The translations under genes were made by a program, and so were the position numbers. Of a DNA stretch of 64,000 nucleotides, positions 45,801 to 58,342 are shown piece by piece. The notes beneath the pieces were generated by a model. That model was not told where the DNA came from. It did not search any database and saw nothing but the letters and a program-made list of their open reading frames with translations. This DNA is from Rebecca billardiae RCC1528 (Eukaryota > Haptophyta): NCBI GenBank assembly GCA_965240325.2, contig OZ251223.1:2852001-2916000 (forward strand). The letters are read 5' to 3'. Positions within the stretch are counted from its first letter, which is position 1; every line of letters begins with the position of its first letter.

Positions 45801-47874
45801 GCTCGCGCCCACAGTGCACGAGTGCGCGCGACGCGCCCGCGCCCGCGCGCCGCGCGCCGCGCGCGCCGCGCCCGCGCGCTCACCGCCGCCTCCCGTGCGC
45901 GTCCGCGCGGCGCGCGCAGGCTGCTGTCCGGCGCGTGCGACCTGAGCGTGCCCGCGCTGCCGGGCGCGGAGCCCGCGCCGCTCGCGCTGCTCGAGGGCCC
46001 GGGCACCATCAGCGAGGATGGCAGCCAGCCGCCCAGCTCTGAGCCGGGCGCGCGCGCGCGGATGCTTCTCACCACCATGCTCGGCTGCGCGCTCACCGCC
46101 GCGTCGGTCGGGCTGGCCGTGGACGAGCTCGCGCCGCACCTGCTCAGCGCGCGCGGCGCGCGCGCGGCCGACGGGCTCGAGGCGCAGGCGCGCGACATGC
46201 AATCGTGCGCGCGCGCGCGGCGGCGGCGGCGGCGGCGGCGCGGCGCGCGAGGCGGCGCGCGAGGCGGCGCGGCGCGGCGCGTGCTGAGCCGCGCCGCCGC
46301 CCCCCCCCCCCCCCCCCCCATCCCCCATGCGCCCCCGGCCCTGCCTCTCGCGCGCGCAGGGGCGGCCTCCTCGCGCTCGCCGAGCAGCACCACGCGCGCG
46401 CGCTCAGCACCCTCGTCGCGCGCGTGCACTCCGCGCCGCACGCCGACTGGTTCGCAGTGCTGCACCACCTGCTCACGCCAGGGGCGGGCGGCGCGCCGCC
46501 GCCCTCGGCGGCAAAGGCGGGCGGCGGCCGGCGCGTGGGCTTCGACTCGAGCGCGGCCGCGGCGTCGGAGGCGCTCGCGACCGCGGCGGCGGGGCTGCTC
46601 CCCGGCCTCGCGCCGGGCGAGCGCTCGCCCTTCGCGCCCGGCGCGCCCAGCGGCGCCCCCGCCGACGCCGCGGGCGCGGCGCTGCGTGTGCGCTCGCTCG
46701 AGCGCGCGCGCGACGTGGCGGCTGAGCTGCTGCACGCGGTCGTGGCCCGGCCGGCGGGGGCGGAGGCGAGCGCGGAGGCGCACGAGGCCGTGCCGCGGCT
46801 GCTCGGCGGCGGCGGCAGCGCGCTCCGCCTGCTCGGGGCGCCGCTCGCCCCGCGCGCCAGCGCGCACTCCGCCAGCCCGCGCCGCTCGCCGCGCGCGTCC
46901 GTGCCGCAGGACGGCGGCGCGCTGGTGGCGCCGACGCCCGGCCTCGTCGCGCTCGCGCTCGCGCCCGCCGCGGGCGGCGCGGCCGCCGCGGCGGCGGGCG
47001 GCGCGGCGGAGCCGCCCGCGCCGCTGCTGCTGCAGCTGCTGCCCGCGCGCGCTCTGTTCAGCGCGGCGGGCGCAGAGGCACTGTCGCGCGCGCGCCTCGC
47101 GGCCGCCGCCGCGGCCGCGCGCCCGCCGCCGCTGCCTCTCGACGCGCTGGCCTCGGCGGCGGCGGCGGCGGCGCGCGCCTCGCTCGCGCGCGGCGTCGCG
47201 CTCGTGCTCGGCTGCCTCCACGAGACCGTCCCGCGCTTCGACGGGCGCGAGGCCGCGTGGCGCGTCGCGGGCAGCGTGCCGTCCGTGCCCCTGCTCGAGC
47301 GCGCGCTGCAGGCCGAGGTGGGCGCGGTGCGCGCGCTGCTCGGCGGCGCGCACGGCGCGTGCCGCCGGCTGGGCTGCGCGCTCGCGCCCGCGCTGCGCCC
47401 GGTGTGGCGCGCCGCCGCGCACGCCGACGCCGCCGCCGCCGCCGCCGACGCCGCGGTCGCGAGCGCGCTCGGCTGGGCAGACGAGGCGCTGGCGGACGGC
47501 CATGCCGCGCTCCACGTCGGCGGCGCGGACGCGCTCGTCGCGCGCGCGCTCGCGGCGGGCGAGGCGCCGGCGGCGTGGCGGCTCCCGGCGCTCGGGCAGC
47601 ACGCGACGACGGCGGCGGACGGCGTCGACGCGGCGGGCGTCTGCTTCGGCGCGTGCGCGCCGCTCCCCGCGCCGATCGCGGGCTGGGTGCGCGCGGCGAA
47701 CGCGCGCGCGCGCCTCGCGACCGCCTGGCTGCACGTGGCCGTGCCGCAGCGCTGGGACCTCTCGGCCACGTGCGCGCCCGGCGCGCTGCTCGGCTGCGCG
47801 CTGGGCGACTACGCGGCGCGCGCCGGGCTCGACCTGGGCGACGCGCAGTTTGCGTTCGGCGTCGTCTTCAGCGC

Positions 47875-47906
<32 letters not shown>

Positions 47907-48883
47907 CGGAGGGCGGCGCGCGGCCGCCCGCGCCGCCGCCGCCGCTGCCGAGCACACGCGTCGAGTGGCGCAACGCCGCCGCCGCCGCGCAGGAGCTCGG
48001 CGCGAGCGCGGGCGTGCACCGCGGCGCGCCGAGCGCGCTCCCCTGGATGGGCGCGGTGGCGGACGCATCGGAGAGGCTCACGCTGCGCGCGCTCTGGCTG
48101 GTGGGCGCGACGTGGGACGCGGAGAGAGGCGGGCTGCTCGAGCCGCCCGCGCCCGCGCAGCGCACGGAGCACCCCGCCGCCCTCGGCGTGATCTCCGTCA
48201 CCGACTCGGAGCGCTCGCTCGACGCGCGGCGCAGCTTTGACCCGAGCATGCGCGCCAGCTTCCTCAGCGCGACCTCCAGCCGCGACGGCGCCGGGATGGA
48301 CGAGGAGTCGAGCCGGCGGCACGCGGACGCGGCGGCGGCGGCGGCGGGCGCGAGCCATTGCGAGCAGCTGGGCGCACTCGTGCTCGTGCCTCGGCTCAGG
48401 CAGCAGGCGGCGGGGGGCAGCGCGGGCGCGGCGGCGGCGGGCGGCGCCCTCGCGTACTCCGCGCTCGCGCGCGCGGCCGGCGGCGCCGCCGCCGCCGCCG
48501 CGCCCGTCGCGGGCGCGGGCGCGAGCGCGGCGGGCGGCGCGCGCGCCACGGCGGGCGCCAAGACGGTCGAGTGCCCCGTCGTGCTGCTCGCGCAGAGCAG
48601 CGCGGAGCTGTGGGGCGTGCGCTCGCTGAGCGGCGTGCCCGCGCCCGCCCGCTCGCGCGGCGACAGCGGGCGGCAGGGCGAAGCGGCTCCGGCGCAGCCG
48701 CCGCCGACGGTCGCAGACGCCACGGCGGGCGGCGTGGCCGTGCCGTGCTCGCTGCTGCTCTCGCTCGAGCTGCCGGTCTCGCCCGCGTCGACGCGCTCGG
48801 CCGCGGAGTGGGCGCTCTCCGGCGTGCACCTCGCCGTGCCTCCGCCCGGCTGGACAGCGGCCGACTCAGCAGATGGGCCGTGA
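18382..48883 (+). CDS. giant, divergent dynein heavy chain-like protein (~10,060 aa)
   Basis: Proposed CDS join(18382..45764, 45920..46204, 46360..48883). The second intron (GTGCGCGCG...CGCGCAG, 155 bp, with a poly-C run) is well supported: ARDMQS-GGLLALAEQHH stays in frame. The first is inferred: the acceptor at 45919 is good, the donor at 45765 is only a best phase match. Dynein blocks occur in canonical order: N-terminal EWVDRL...LGWRQYVRK (res ~475-540), linker (1610-3050), AAA1 (~3330-3700), AAA2 (~4750-5000), AAA3 (~5380-5620), AAA4 (~6180-6540), stalk (~6545-7045), AAA5 (~7230-7500), AAA6 (~8350-8450) and a C-terminal domain ending VPCSLLLSLELP. Typical heavy chains are about 4,000-4,700 aa; the excess is Ala/Gly/Pro and acidic filler between blocks. 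AAA1 and AAA4 P-loops are degenerate. The protein would belong to an axoneme or transport complex, but motor activity is doubtful. GC-rich hidden introns cannot be excluded. Confidence 0.8.
23215..27560 (+). other. dynein linker (DHC_N2-like) region
   Basis: Ordered matches include HHTWAVASEWRQLQAFLWTQ (position of the LWKAVSEW block), LHWHAILSAVARRTGG then LTLEQLLRHGIDHFKLEI (the RHW..I / TL..LL..GI..F block), LHALSDGQLLALMALA (FLSNDELLEIL block), AWVRKLERAIIASVAQEI (WL..VE..M..S block) and GALLASAQIAWSSQRDAAI. Acidic and poly-Gly/poly-Gln insertions separate them. Confidence 0.7.
26692..26832 (+). repeat. GGC-encoded poly-Gly and CAG-encoded poly-Gln tracts inside the dynein gene
   Basis: A run of GGC triplets (Gly) at about 26692-26736 and nine CAG codons (Gln) at 26806-26832, both in frame between conserved linker blocks. 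Confidence 0.85.
28400..29470 (+). other. AAA1-equivalent block with degenerate Walker motifs
   Basis: Walker A reads CGQAGCGKGR (res 3344-3353), where motors have GPAGTGKTE: the Lys is kept but the Thr that holds magnesium is Gly. The Walker B position (CFDEFNR in motors) reads CGGWGHV, without the acidic pair. The distal part is well conserved: VPPELATLVRPVGVRAPDSA then ALAAAALFAHGW matches LP.NLK.LFRPV...PD....AE..L...GF. Confidence 0.7.
32266..32346 (+). repeat. long GGC repeat (poly-Gly, ~27 codons) upstream of AAA2
   Basis: Nearly pure GGC triplets, in frame as poly-glycine. Likely length-variable between alleles. Confidence 0.9.
32600..33430 (+). other. AAA2-equivalent block
   Basis: Walker A GAPGAGKSS (res 4757-4765) is intact. 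Distal match VRWCVVDSAALGAAGAGRW and then AVLVETTSLAHAAPALLLA-PRVGLLSL aligns with +WI.FDGPVDA.WIE and F...DL..ASPATVSRCGM.Y of dyneins. Confidence 0.75.
34520..35260 (+). other. AAA3-equivalent block, best preserved nucleotide site
   Basis: Walker A GARGAGKSE (res 5388-5396) and Walker B LVIALDDVHLA (from res 5496) are both intact. The block APLEVLRAVLDGAL, MFQLLATAAPAPGGGGGEPW and RRCAPVYAPPLDDACLGTIL matches QPPIELLRQ.lD, AM.PPGGGRN.VT and RHF..........IF..IL. Confidence 0.8.
36930..38010 (+). other. AAA4-equivalent block, P-loop lysine lost
   Basis: The P-loop position reads SARAGAGRARLVAWAARL (res from 6188), Arg in place of the catalytic Lys of GVGGSGKQSL. The distal block EAERRLFANLRLVLRLHP and LSACALLDCD matches FieRvR.NLH.VL.MSP and V.CCTIDWF. 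Confidence 0.7.
38020..39510 (+). other. stalk / microtubule-binding interval
   Basis: Alanine-rich, helix-prone sequence between AAA4 and AAA5. The exit helix is recognisable (LSWAAQLSAARALQRGVHGL, res ~7000, matching RW.ES...LE..L..L.GD.LLAAAF). No convincing microtubule-binding tip motif is visible. Confidence 0.45.
40060..40960 (+). other. AAA5-equivalent block
   Basis: RVSLVRDGHGAAHAWVHTLA, WVNGGTLLLRFDPDAAD and PPHPSFRVLLLWPDRPAPP match the dynein PL.IDPQ.QA..WI, FG.P.L.E...E.LDP and YHP.F+LY.TTKLPNPHY blocks in order. Confidence 0.8.
43420..43720 (+). other. AAA6-equivalent block
   Basis: LPLPPSRVDVSMEDAAS and NAVQFYFAPAGSAALGAL (res ~8426-8443) match the ...TPLIF.LSPGADPT..L block of AAA6. 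Confidence 0.6.
46205..46359 (+). other. intron 2 of the giant dynein gene
   Basis: GT at 46205 and AG at 46358-46359, phase 2 on both sides. Contains a GCG/CGG repeat and a long C homopolymer near 46301-46320. Confidence 0.75.
47250..48883 (+). other. dynein C-terminal domain
   Basis: GALLGCALGDYAARAGLDLG matches the TGVLQNYARK..IPID block, LTLRALWLVGATWDAERGGL matches the Y.GLFLEGARWD...G.L block, and ECPVVLLAQSS...SGVP...VPCSLLLSLELP...EWALSGVHL matches the Y.CPVYKT..R...STNFV..I.LPS....HWI.RGVAL ending of heavy chains. Confidence 0.8.
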
Positions 48884-52746
<3,863 letters not shown>

Positions 52747-52822
52747 CGGCTACGCCGATCTTCGGGTAGTGAACAACGAAGTTGAGGGCGCACGGCCCTA
52801 GTGGCTAGTCACCATCACGCAG

Positions 52823-53203
52823 CTAGTGAGCTTGTGAATGTGAGCAGCAGCCGCGGCTTGTGACGACACGGGTCGGACGGTCGGACGGTGCCGGTGCGGC
52901 GGGGGCAGCGGCGGCGCGACGGCGTCGGCGGTGGCGCGCTCGTACAGCGTCTGCAGCACGTGCGCAGCGTGACTGCGTGTGCAGCAGCGCGCCGCTCAGC
53001 TCCCGCCGCTCCACGCCGCCGCAGCGGCGCGCGCGGCGCGCGCCCGCCTCGGCCGCGGCCGCGCCCGCCACCATCGCCGCCGCCAGCTGCTGCGCCGTCG
53101 GTGACGGCGGCGGGTCGAGTGCAGAGAGGAGGTGGATGAGCCAGTGCAGCTCGGACTGCGTGACGTCCACGTCCACCACCGCGTCCTCCTTCGCCACCGC
53201 CAT
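52823..53203 (-). CDS. hypothetical protein or decayed exon
   Basis: ATG at 53203 opens a frame whose first ~75 residues look protein-like (MAVAKEDAVVDVDVTQSELH, WLIHLLSALDPPPSPTAQQ, LAAAMVAGAAAAEAG). From about 52975 the plausible sense switches to another frame (AHVLQTLYERATADAVAPP), implying a missed intron or a frameshift. No family is recognised. Could be a chance frame in GC-rich DNA. Confidence 0.25.
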   Translation of the reverse strand: MAVAKEDAVVDVDVTQSELHWLIHLLSALDPPPSPTAQQLAAAMVAGAAAAEAGARRARRCGGVERRELSGALLHTQSRCARAADAVRARHRRRRRAAAAPAAPAPSDRPTRVVTSRGCCSHSQAH

Positions 53204-54621
53204 CTCCTCCGCCCGCCCCGCCCCCCAGCGGCGGTCCCACCACTTAGTAGGCGGCGACCGCGGCCCGGCGCACGCCGCCGTGACGCCGCGGGCGCCCGGC
53301 GAGCGCTCGGATGACGAACCGGCTGGGCGGCAGCGTGGGCGGCGAGGCGACGCGCTCTCCGCCGCTGACGGAGGAGTTGACGGAGGTCGTGCGCGCGAGG
53401 TCGGCGGCGGTGTGCGCGGCGGCGCTGGGCGAGTGCGCCAGCCTCTCGGGCAGCACATGCGCCACATGGCACATGCCCCGCCGCGCGCCCGCCGCCGCCC
53501 AGGCTCCCGCGCTCGGCCGCGCGCCGCGCCGCCGCGCTGTCCGGATGGCGCACCTCCCTCGACTGCGCCGCCACCATCGCCCTCGCTCCCTGCAGTCGCC
53601 GCCCCCGCCGCCTGCCGTGACGCGCTCGCCGCGCGCCGTTCATTCAGGCGGCACTCGCGGGCGGCGGCGTCGGCTGAGAGCCGGCGGCGGTGACGCGCGG
53701 GCGGCCGCCGCTGGCGAGGGTGAGGACGGACATGCCGTTCGGCGCGCCTCCCTCGTCCGTGCCGCCACCACCGCCCTCGCTCCCTTCAGCCGCCGCCCCC
53801 GACGCCTCCGCCTGGCCGCTACAAAGGCCGCCGCTCGCGCCGACGTGCGGGCGGCGGTTGGATCGTGACTGTTCGCGACCAGAGATACCAGAAGTGACGG
53901 TTCGTTAACTCGTACCATAAAACTTTACTGAGACAAGAGGCAGAATCAAAGCCGATCGCTGCCCTTTCAAGTTGTCCAGGACACACTCGTTTTCAGAGAG
54001 CTGTTAATCCTCGCAGATAGAGATGTCGAATCCCACCCGCATTGTAATACGTTGATACTGAAACGTTGTTTTTGAAGTGTGGTTCTCTTCAGAGGAGAAG
54101 GATAATAGGAGACGATACTTTACTCTTTGAATTGGAAACAGCAAACCAAAAGTGTATATCAGCAGGAGAATCACGAACGGCCCACCATCACGAACGGCCC
54201 AACAGTTCTCTTAAGAGAAGAGGGATGCGTCTAATCTAAAACGCTGTTTTTCAGAGGCGCGTGAATCAAAGCTGACGACCCAACCTATCGTTTCTATGGT
54301 TGGCGAGCTGTTTCAGGCTCTTACAATTCAGGCATCTTACTATGACGGAATGTTCTAACACACGGCTGGTGTTATGTGCTATTCCACCCTGCATTCCCCT
54401 AAGTGTTACTATCGTTAAAATTAAGGGGCAGTACAAACGCAATCATTGCGGCAGCGATATCCACTCATACGCGGTGGCCACCTACCGAAAAATCCCCAAA
54501 ATCCTGCGCGCATCCTCTTTTTGATTTTGCGGAGCACGTGCGCCGCCCCCCCCGGCTTTCGCTCACGCTCAGACCTTTCGGGGGGGCCGTGCGCCATTAA
54601 CGACGTGGTTATGGTACTGTA
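53204..54621. other. non-genic stretch
   Basis: GC-rich to about 53870 with a diverged duplication (about 53541-53610 and 53737-53810, sharing GCCGCCACCA and CGCCCTCGCTCCCT), then lower-GC sequence with a 17-bp direct repeat (TCACGAACGGCCCA at 54171 and 54188). No supported gene. Confidence 0.4.
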
Positions 54622-55172
54622 TGCAACGGGCAGGCGTCAAAGTCAGAAAGCTGTAGCAGCATCAGATCGAGCAGCAGAGACAAACACCAGGATCAGCGCT
54701 CCTCGCCGTCGTCCCCCCCCCCCCCCCCTCGTAGTCGCCCATCACTCCATCGCCGAGCGGAAGCTCGACGCACCGTGGCGTCTGGCGTCGACGCGCGCGC
54801 GCCACCGCGGTGGTCGCGGTGCCACGCGTCGTCAGCCGTCGTCTCGAAGTAGTCGTCGTATGCAGCGCCCCCGCGGGCGCGTGCCCCCGGGCGCACGTGC
54901 GCCATGCGCGCGCGGGCCATGAGCATCTTGGCCTGGCCACGCAGGCAGCGCATGCCCAGCTCGCGCCGCATGGTGCCGAGCAGCGCGCGCTCGGCGGCGG
55001 GGCGCGAGGGCGCGCTGGGCGGCTGAGGCGCGCGCGCCACGTGTCCCGCCCCATCTTGGCAATCTTCTTGAGGGTGAGGTCCACCTCCGCGCTCCACTCG
55101 CCGAACGCCCCCACGACAACCGGGACGATCGCGGGGAAGGTGTCGAGCCGCGCCTCGTATGGGCCCACCGCC
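54622..55172 (-). mobile_element. 5'-truncated retrotransposon with reverse-transcriptase C-terminal remnant, copy 2
   Basis: On the minus strand the sequence starts just inside a (TA)n-rich border at about 55172 and reads LDTFPAIVPVVVGAFGEWSA then EVDLTLKKIAKMG. After a frame change it continues with LLGTMRRELGMRCLRGQAKM then LMARARMAH. This is the usual C-terminal pattern of non-LTR retrotransposon polyproteins (FP..V..FG..G.......L then REL......G.A). The 3' part, 54622-54864, recurs inverted at 15016-15308. The frameshift and truncation make it inactive. Confidence 0.6.
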
Positions 55173-55187
55173 CGCCATATATATGAA

Positions 55188-55190
<3 letters not shown>

Positions 55191-55231
<41 letters not shown>
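55191..55231. repeat. (TA)n microsatellite, ~20 units
   Basis: Uninterrupted TA run adjoining the truncated 5' end of the retrotransposon fragment. Confidence 0.9.
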
Positions 55232-55235
<4 letters not shown>

Positions 55236-55469
55236 GATACACTACACAGGCTACACTCTACAGCCGCAGAGTAACTACCGCGGAAAGACACCGCGCCACC
55301 GGTGGCGAATGTGCGACGATGATGCCACCGCACCGTCATCGACAACGACAGGCGTTGCCGCGTTCGGGTCGCGTCACAGCGCCGCCCGCGACAGCGGCGT
55401 CGGTCAAGTTGGGTCTAGTCTTGGCGCCACGTCAGATCGGGTGCACCTCGGCCGCTGGGGGCAGGGCGT

Positions 55470-55591
55470 GCTCGGGGATGGTCGGGGAAGACCATCGCCA
55501 GGCACACGGTGCCCCCCGGGGGCGGGGCGCGCTCGGGGATGGCCGGGGTAGACCATCGCCGGGCGCGCGGCGCCCCCCAGTGCGGAGGTGA
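55470..55591 (+). repeat. two tandem copies of a 61-bp unit
   Basis: GCTCGGGGATGG-CGGGG-AGACCATCGCC recurs at 55470 and 55531 with a few substitutions. It lies just downstream of the cyclin gene's stop. Confidence 0.75.
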
Positions 55592-55628
55592 GGGCGGTGA
55601 ATCTGACGGAGTGAGACGAGAATCTGCC

Positions 55629-55827
55629 TCAGGCGTCCGAGGGGACTCGCGCGCAGTGCCCGATGCGCATGCGCTCAACCCAGGGATGGAGCGGCCGTGT
55701 CGTCGCCGACGTGCCTTTGCTCGTCGGCGTGACGCCACTGTCCTTGCCGCCGACGTGGCCGTGGCTGTCGTGTACGGAATGCTTGGTCTGTCGGAGGCCG
55801 CCCGCGTCGGCGGAGCTGTCCCTCAGA

Positions 55828-55869
<42 letters not shown>

Positions 55870-56561
55870 TGGTCAACCGACACCGTGGAGCGCGTCGCGC
55901 GAGGTCTGTGGATACGACCGAGTTTGCTGCCGAGGGCGGTGAGCGCGCCAGAGAATGGCTTAGGCGGCACCTCCTCCGAGATCGTGCCGCTGCTCAGCAG
56001 CGAGCGCGTGACGGTCGTGGCTGGAGTCACCGCTCGGTGCGAGCGCGCCGTGCGCGCAAGCAGCGCCAGCGCGCTGTCGTGGCCGATCAGATCCCATGCG
56101 ACGTCATCGATGAGGTACGCGAATGCCTCGAACTCCTCCGGCTCGACGAGCATGCCCGATGTGTCCAGCAGCGTGTTCCATGCTGCCAGCTCGGCACGTT
56201 GCAGCTCAGCCGTGCCCACGCGCGCCGCGTCGGCGACGAGGAGCAGCATGTTGTCGTAGCTGCGGTCGTTGCTGTACTTGTCAGCGAGGACGACACACGT
56301 GGCGAAATGGAGCTGGGCCTGCGCCGCAAAGTGCTGCGCCGCGCTGCTCTGGCACGAGCCCTCGTCCACGCTGGCAAACAGGCGGCCGAGGTACACCGAG
56401 GCGAGGACGAGCGACTCCGGCTTCACGCCGCTGGTCCAGCGCATGTCGGAGAGCAGGTGGCCGTTCGGGCTGATGGCGGCGGCGAGCTTGCGGATGCGCT
56501 TCTGCACGCGTGGCGCCACGTCCGCGTACGTCGCCGTAGGAGACGCGTCGGGGAGACGCAT
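55629..56561 (-). CDS. PHO80-like cyclin
   Basis: 310 aa, ATG at 56561, TGA at 55629-55631; the frame is closed by a stop a few codons upstream, so this ATG is the first available. Residues ~48-140 match the PHO80/cyclin-P box: ESLVLASVYLGRLFASVDEG, then LHFATCVVLADKYSNDRSYD and VGTAELQRAELAAWNTLLD. Such cyclins bind and activate PHO85-type kinases in nutrient signalling or growth control; the partner is not in this window. The C-terminal half is Ser/Thr-rich with a poly-Ser run (about residues 230-245) encoded by AGC repeats, likely disordered. Alternative: a degenerate cyclin that no longer binds a kinase. Confidence 0.7.
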
Positions 56562-58255
56562 GGGGTTGAGGAGGGTGGTGGTGCGTGCGATGAGCAACGC
56601 GTCGTTCTATCGTTCGAGGGGTTGAGTCGCGCTTGGGGTGCCGCCGCCCGCCAGAGGAGTTTCCACCCGTCGGGGTTAGCAATTTAACCCGCTGGTGGTA
56701 CGACTTGCCGCTGAGACCAACTTCCCTTTGAATGATTGGTTGTCGTGACCGAAGCCGAAGGTGCGTGATCAGGCGTCAGTGAGGCGTGATATCGCGGTGG
56801 GGTGTGGAGGGCGCGATCTGGGTAAAGGAATGACACATCAATCGATGAAATTACCCGATTTACACAGTTTCGATAACATGTTGAGACATATGTGCTGCGC
56901 GACTCCTTAAAACTTTAAAAGGCGATTTCACCCAGCTGATTGATTGAATACCGTACGGAAATCGTCAGGTTTAGCGCACGCGAAGATTCCTATATTCTCT
57001 TAACAGCAAATAGTCAGATTCTCAGGTTTTACACAAGTCAGGCTATGAAAATTCTGGAAACCCACGAGAACAAAGGCACGACTTCACGCTTGGGGACCAG
57101 CCCGTCGCACCCCTTTTTTTGACGCCCCCCTAACGGCCTAACCCGTCTGTCTGTTTGTCGGTCACATAAGCGCAATTCGCGTACCCACTTACGCGCTCGA
57201 TAGGACAAAAACCGCTCGTCGTTCGGTCAAAAACCGCTCGTCGTTCGGCGCTTTGCGTACTCACATTCGCGCGAATCGCATCGGCCCATTCGTCGTGTCG
57301 CGAGTTCACACTTCACATTCACACGAACCGTCACTTTCTCGCTAGACAATTCACGAGCGAAAGGGCGCGCTGATAGCGGCACGCGGGTATCATCTTGCAT
57401 TGGACTACGAGCAATCGGAGCAACCTCGCGCGGCCTCGCGTCGTCGACGACGTCCCGTGAAGGACGACAAGGCGGATCCAGAGCCCACGCCATTCCAAGG
57501 GTCGCCCTTGCGTTGACGTCTCGTTCGGTCGCGCGACGAGCGGCTCGCGTGCGGCGCCAAGCGAGAGACGCGGGGCGCGCGGCGGGCGCACGCGCGAGGC
57601 TGCCCACCACGCGCACGCGCGCGACCCCGCCGGCTCGGGCGACACGCCGCCGCCTCAGCTCGAGCACGAGCGCGAGGCGTGGCGCCGGCTCGGTGGGCGG
57701 CGGACGGCTCGACCTGCACTGCGGTGCCAGCGGATGAAGCGGCAAGCCCGGCGGGCGCATACGCGCAGGTCCGCCCTCCACGCGCGAGCGCGCGACTGCG
57801 TGTTCCACGAGCTGCAGCAGGCGGCCGCGGGCTGGTCGGCGGCCGGCGAGGTCGGCGGAGTGCCGCCCGGCCCGCGTTCTCGCTTGGGCGCGGGCCACAC
57901 TCTCACTCACAGCGCGGGGCGTGGTGCTGCGGACGGGCCAGTCATTGCAGCGCGCACTCCGTGGTCAGACGTGCACACGCGCGCGCGTCGTCAGCCCCGC
58001 CGCTGCGCCCCTGTGGCGCCGTTGGCAGCGTCGGAATTCCGAGCTCGGGCTACCGGCCCGGCGTGCCATCATGCGTTTCAGAAACAGGTTTCCAGCCCAA
58101 GTTGACGCGCAGCGCCAACCCATATATAATACCCTTGCCCAAGCGGGAAATTGAGAATCGAGAGATGCCCCGTGATCTCCCATCCATGAGATGCGAACAA
58201 AACCTGACGAAATCGCACGCGATGACGCGGCAGAATCGGTGCGGGTCTTATTTCA
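56562..58255. other. 1.7-kb non-genic stretch
   Basis: Upstream flank of the cyclin, A/T-richer around 56690-57240, then GC-rich. A 22-bp direct repeat (AAAAACCGCTCGTCGTTCGG) lies at 57206 and 57228. Open frames in 57300-58100 lack recognisable domains. Confidence 0.4.
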
Positions 58256-58295
58256 AAAACATTTGCGCACGCTCGCCGGCGTGCGCAAATGTTTT
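58256..58295. terminator. perfect 17-bp stem with 6-nt loop
   Basis: AAAACATTTGCGCACGC (58256-58272), loop TCGCCG, then the exact inverse to 58295. It lies 48 bp beyond the stop codon of the 545-aa gene on the minus strand, a position suiting a 3'-end or RNA-stability signal. Role inferred only. Confidence 0.5.
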
Positions 58296-58342
58296 AAATA
58301 ATAATAATTATATTATAAACTCGGCACTTATAACTAAATCCC

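Noticed and set aside
42684-48191. 1,835-codon plus-strand frame overlapping the dynein 3' end
   Set aside because: Only the part 45920-46204 carries dynein-like sense (exon 2); the rest is out of frame with the conserved blocks.
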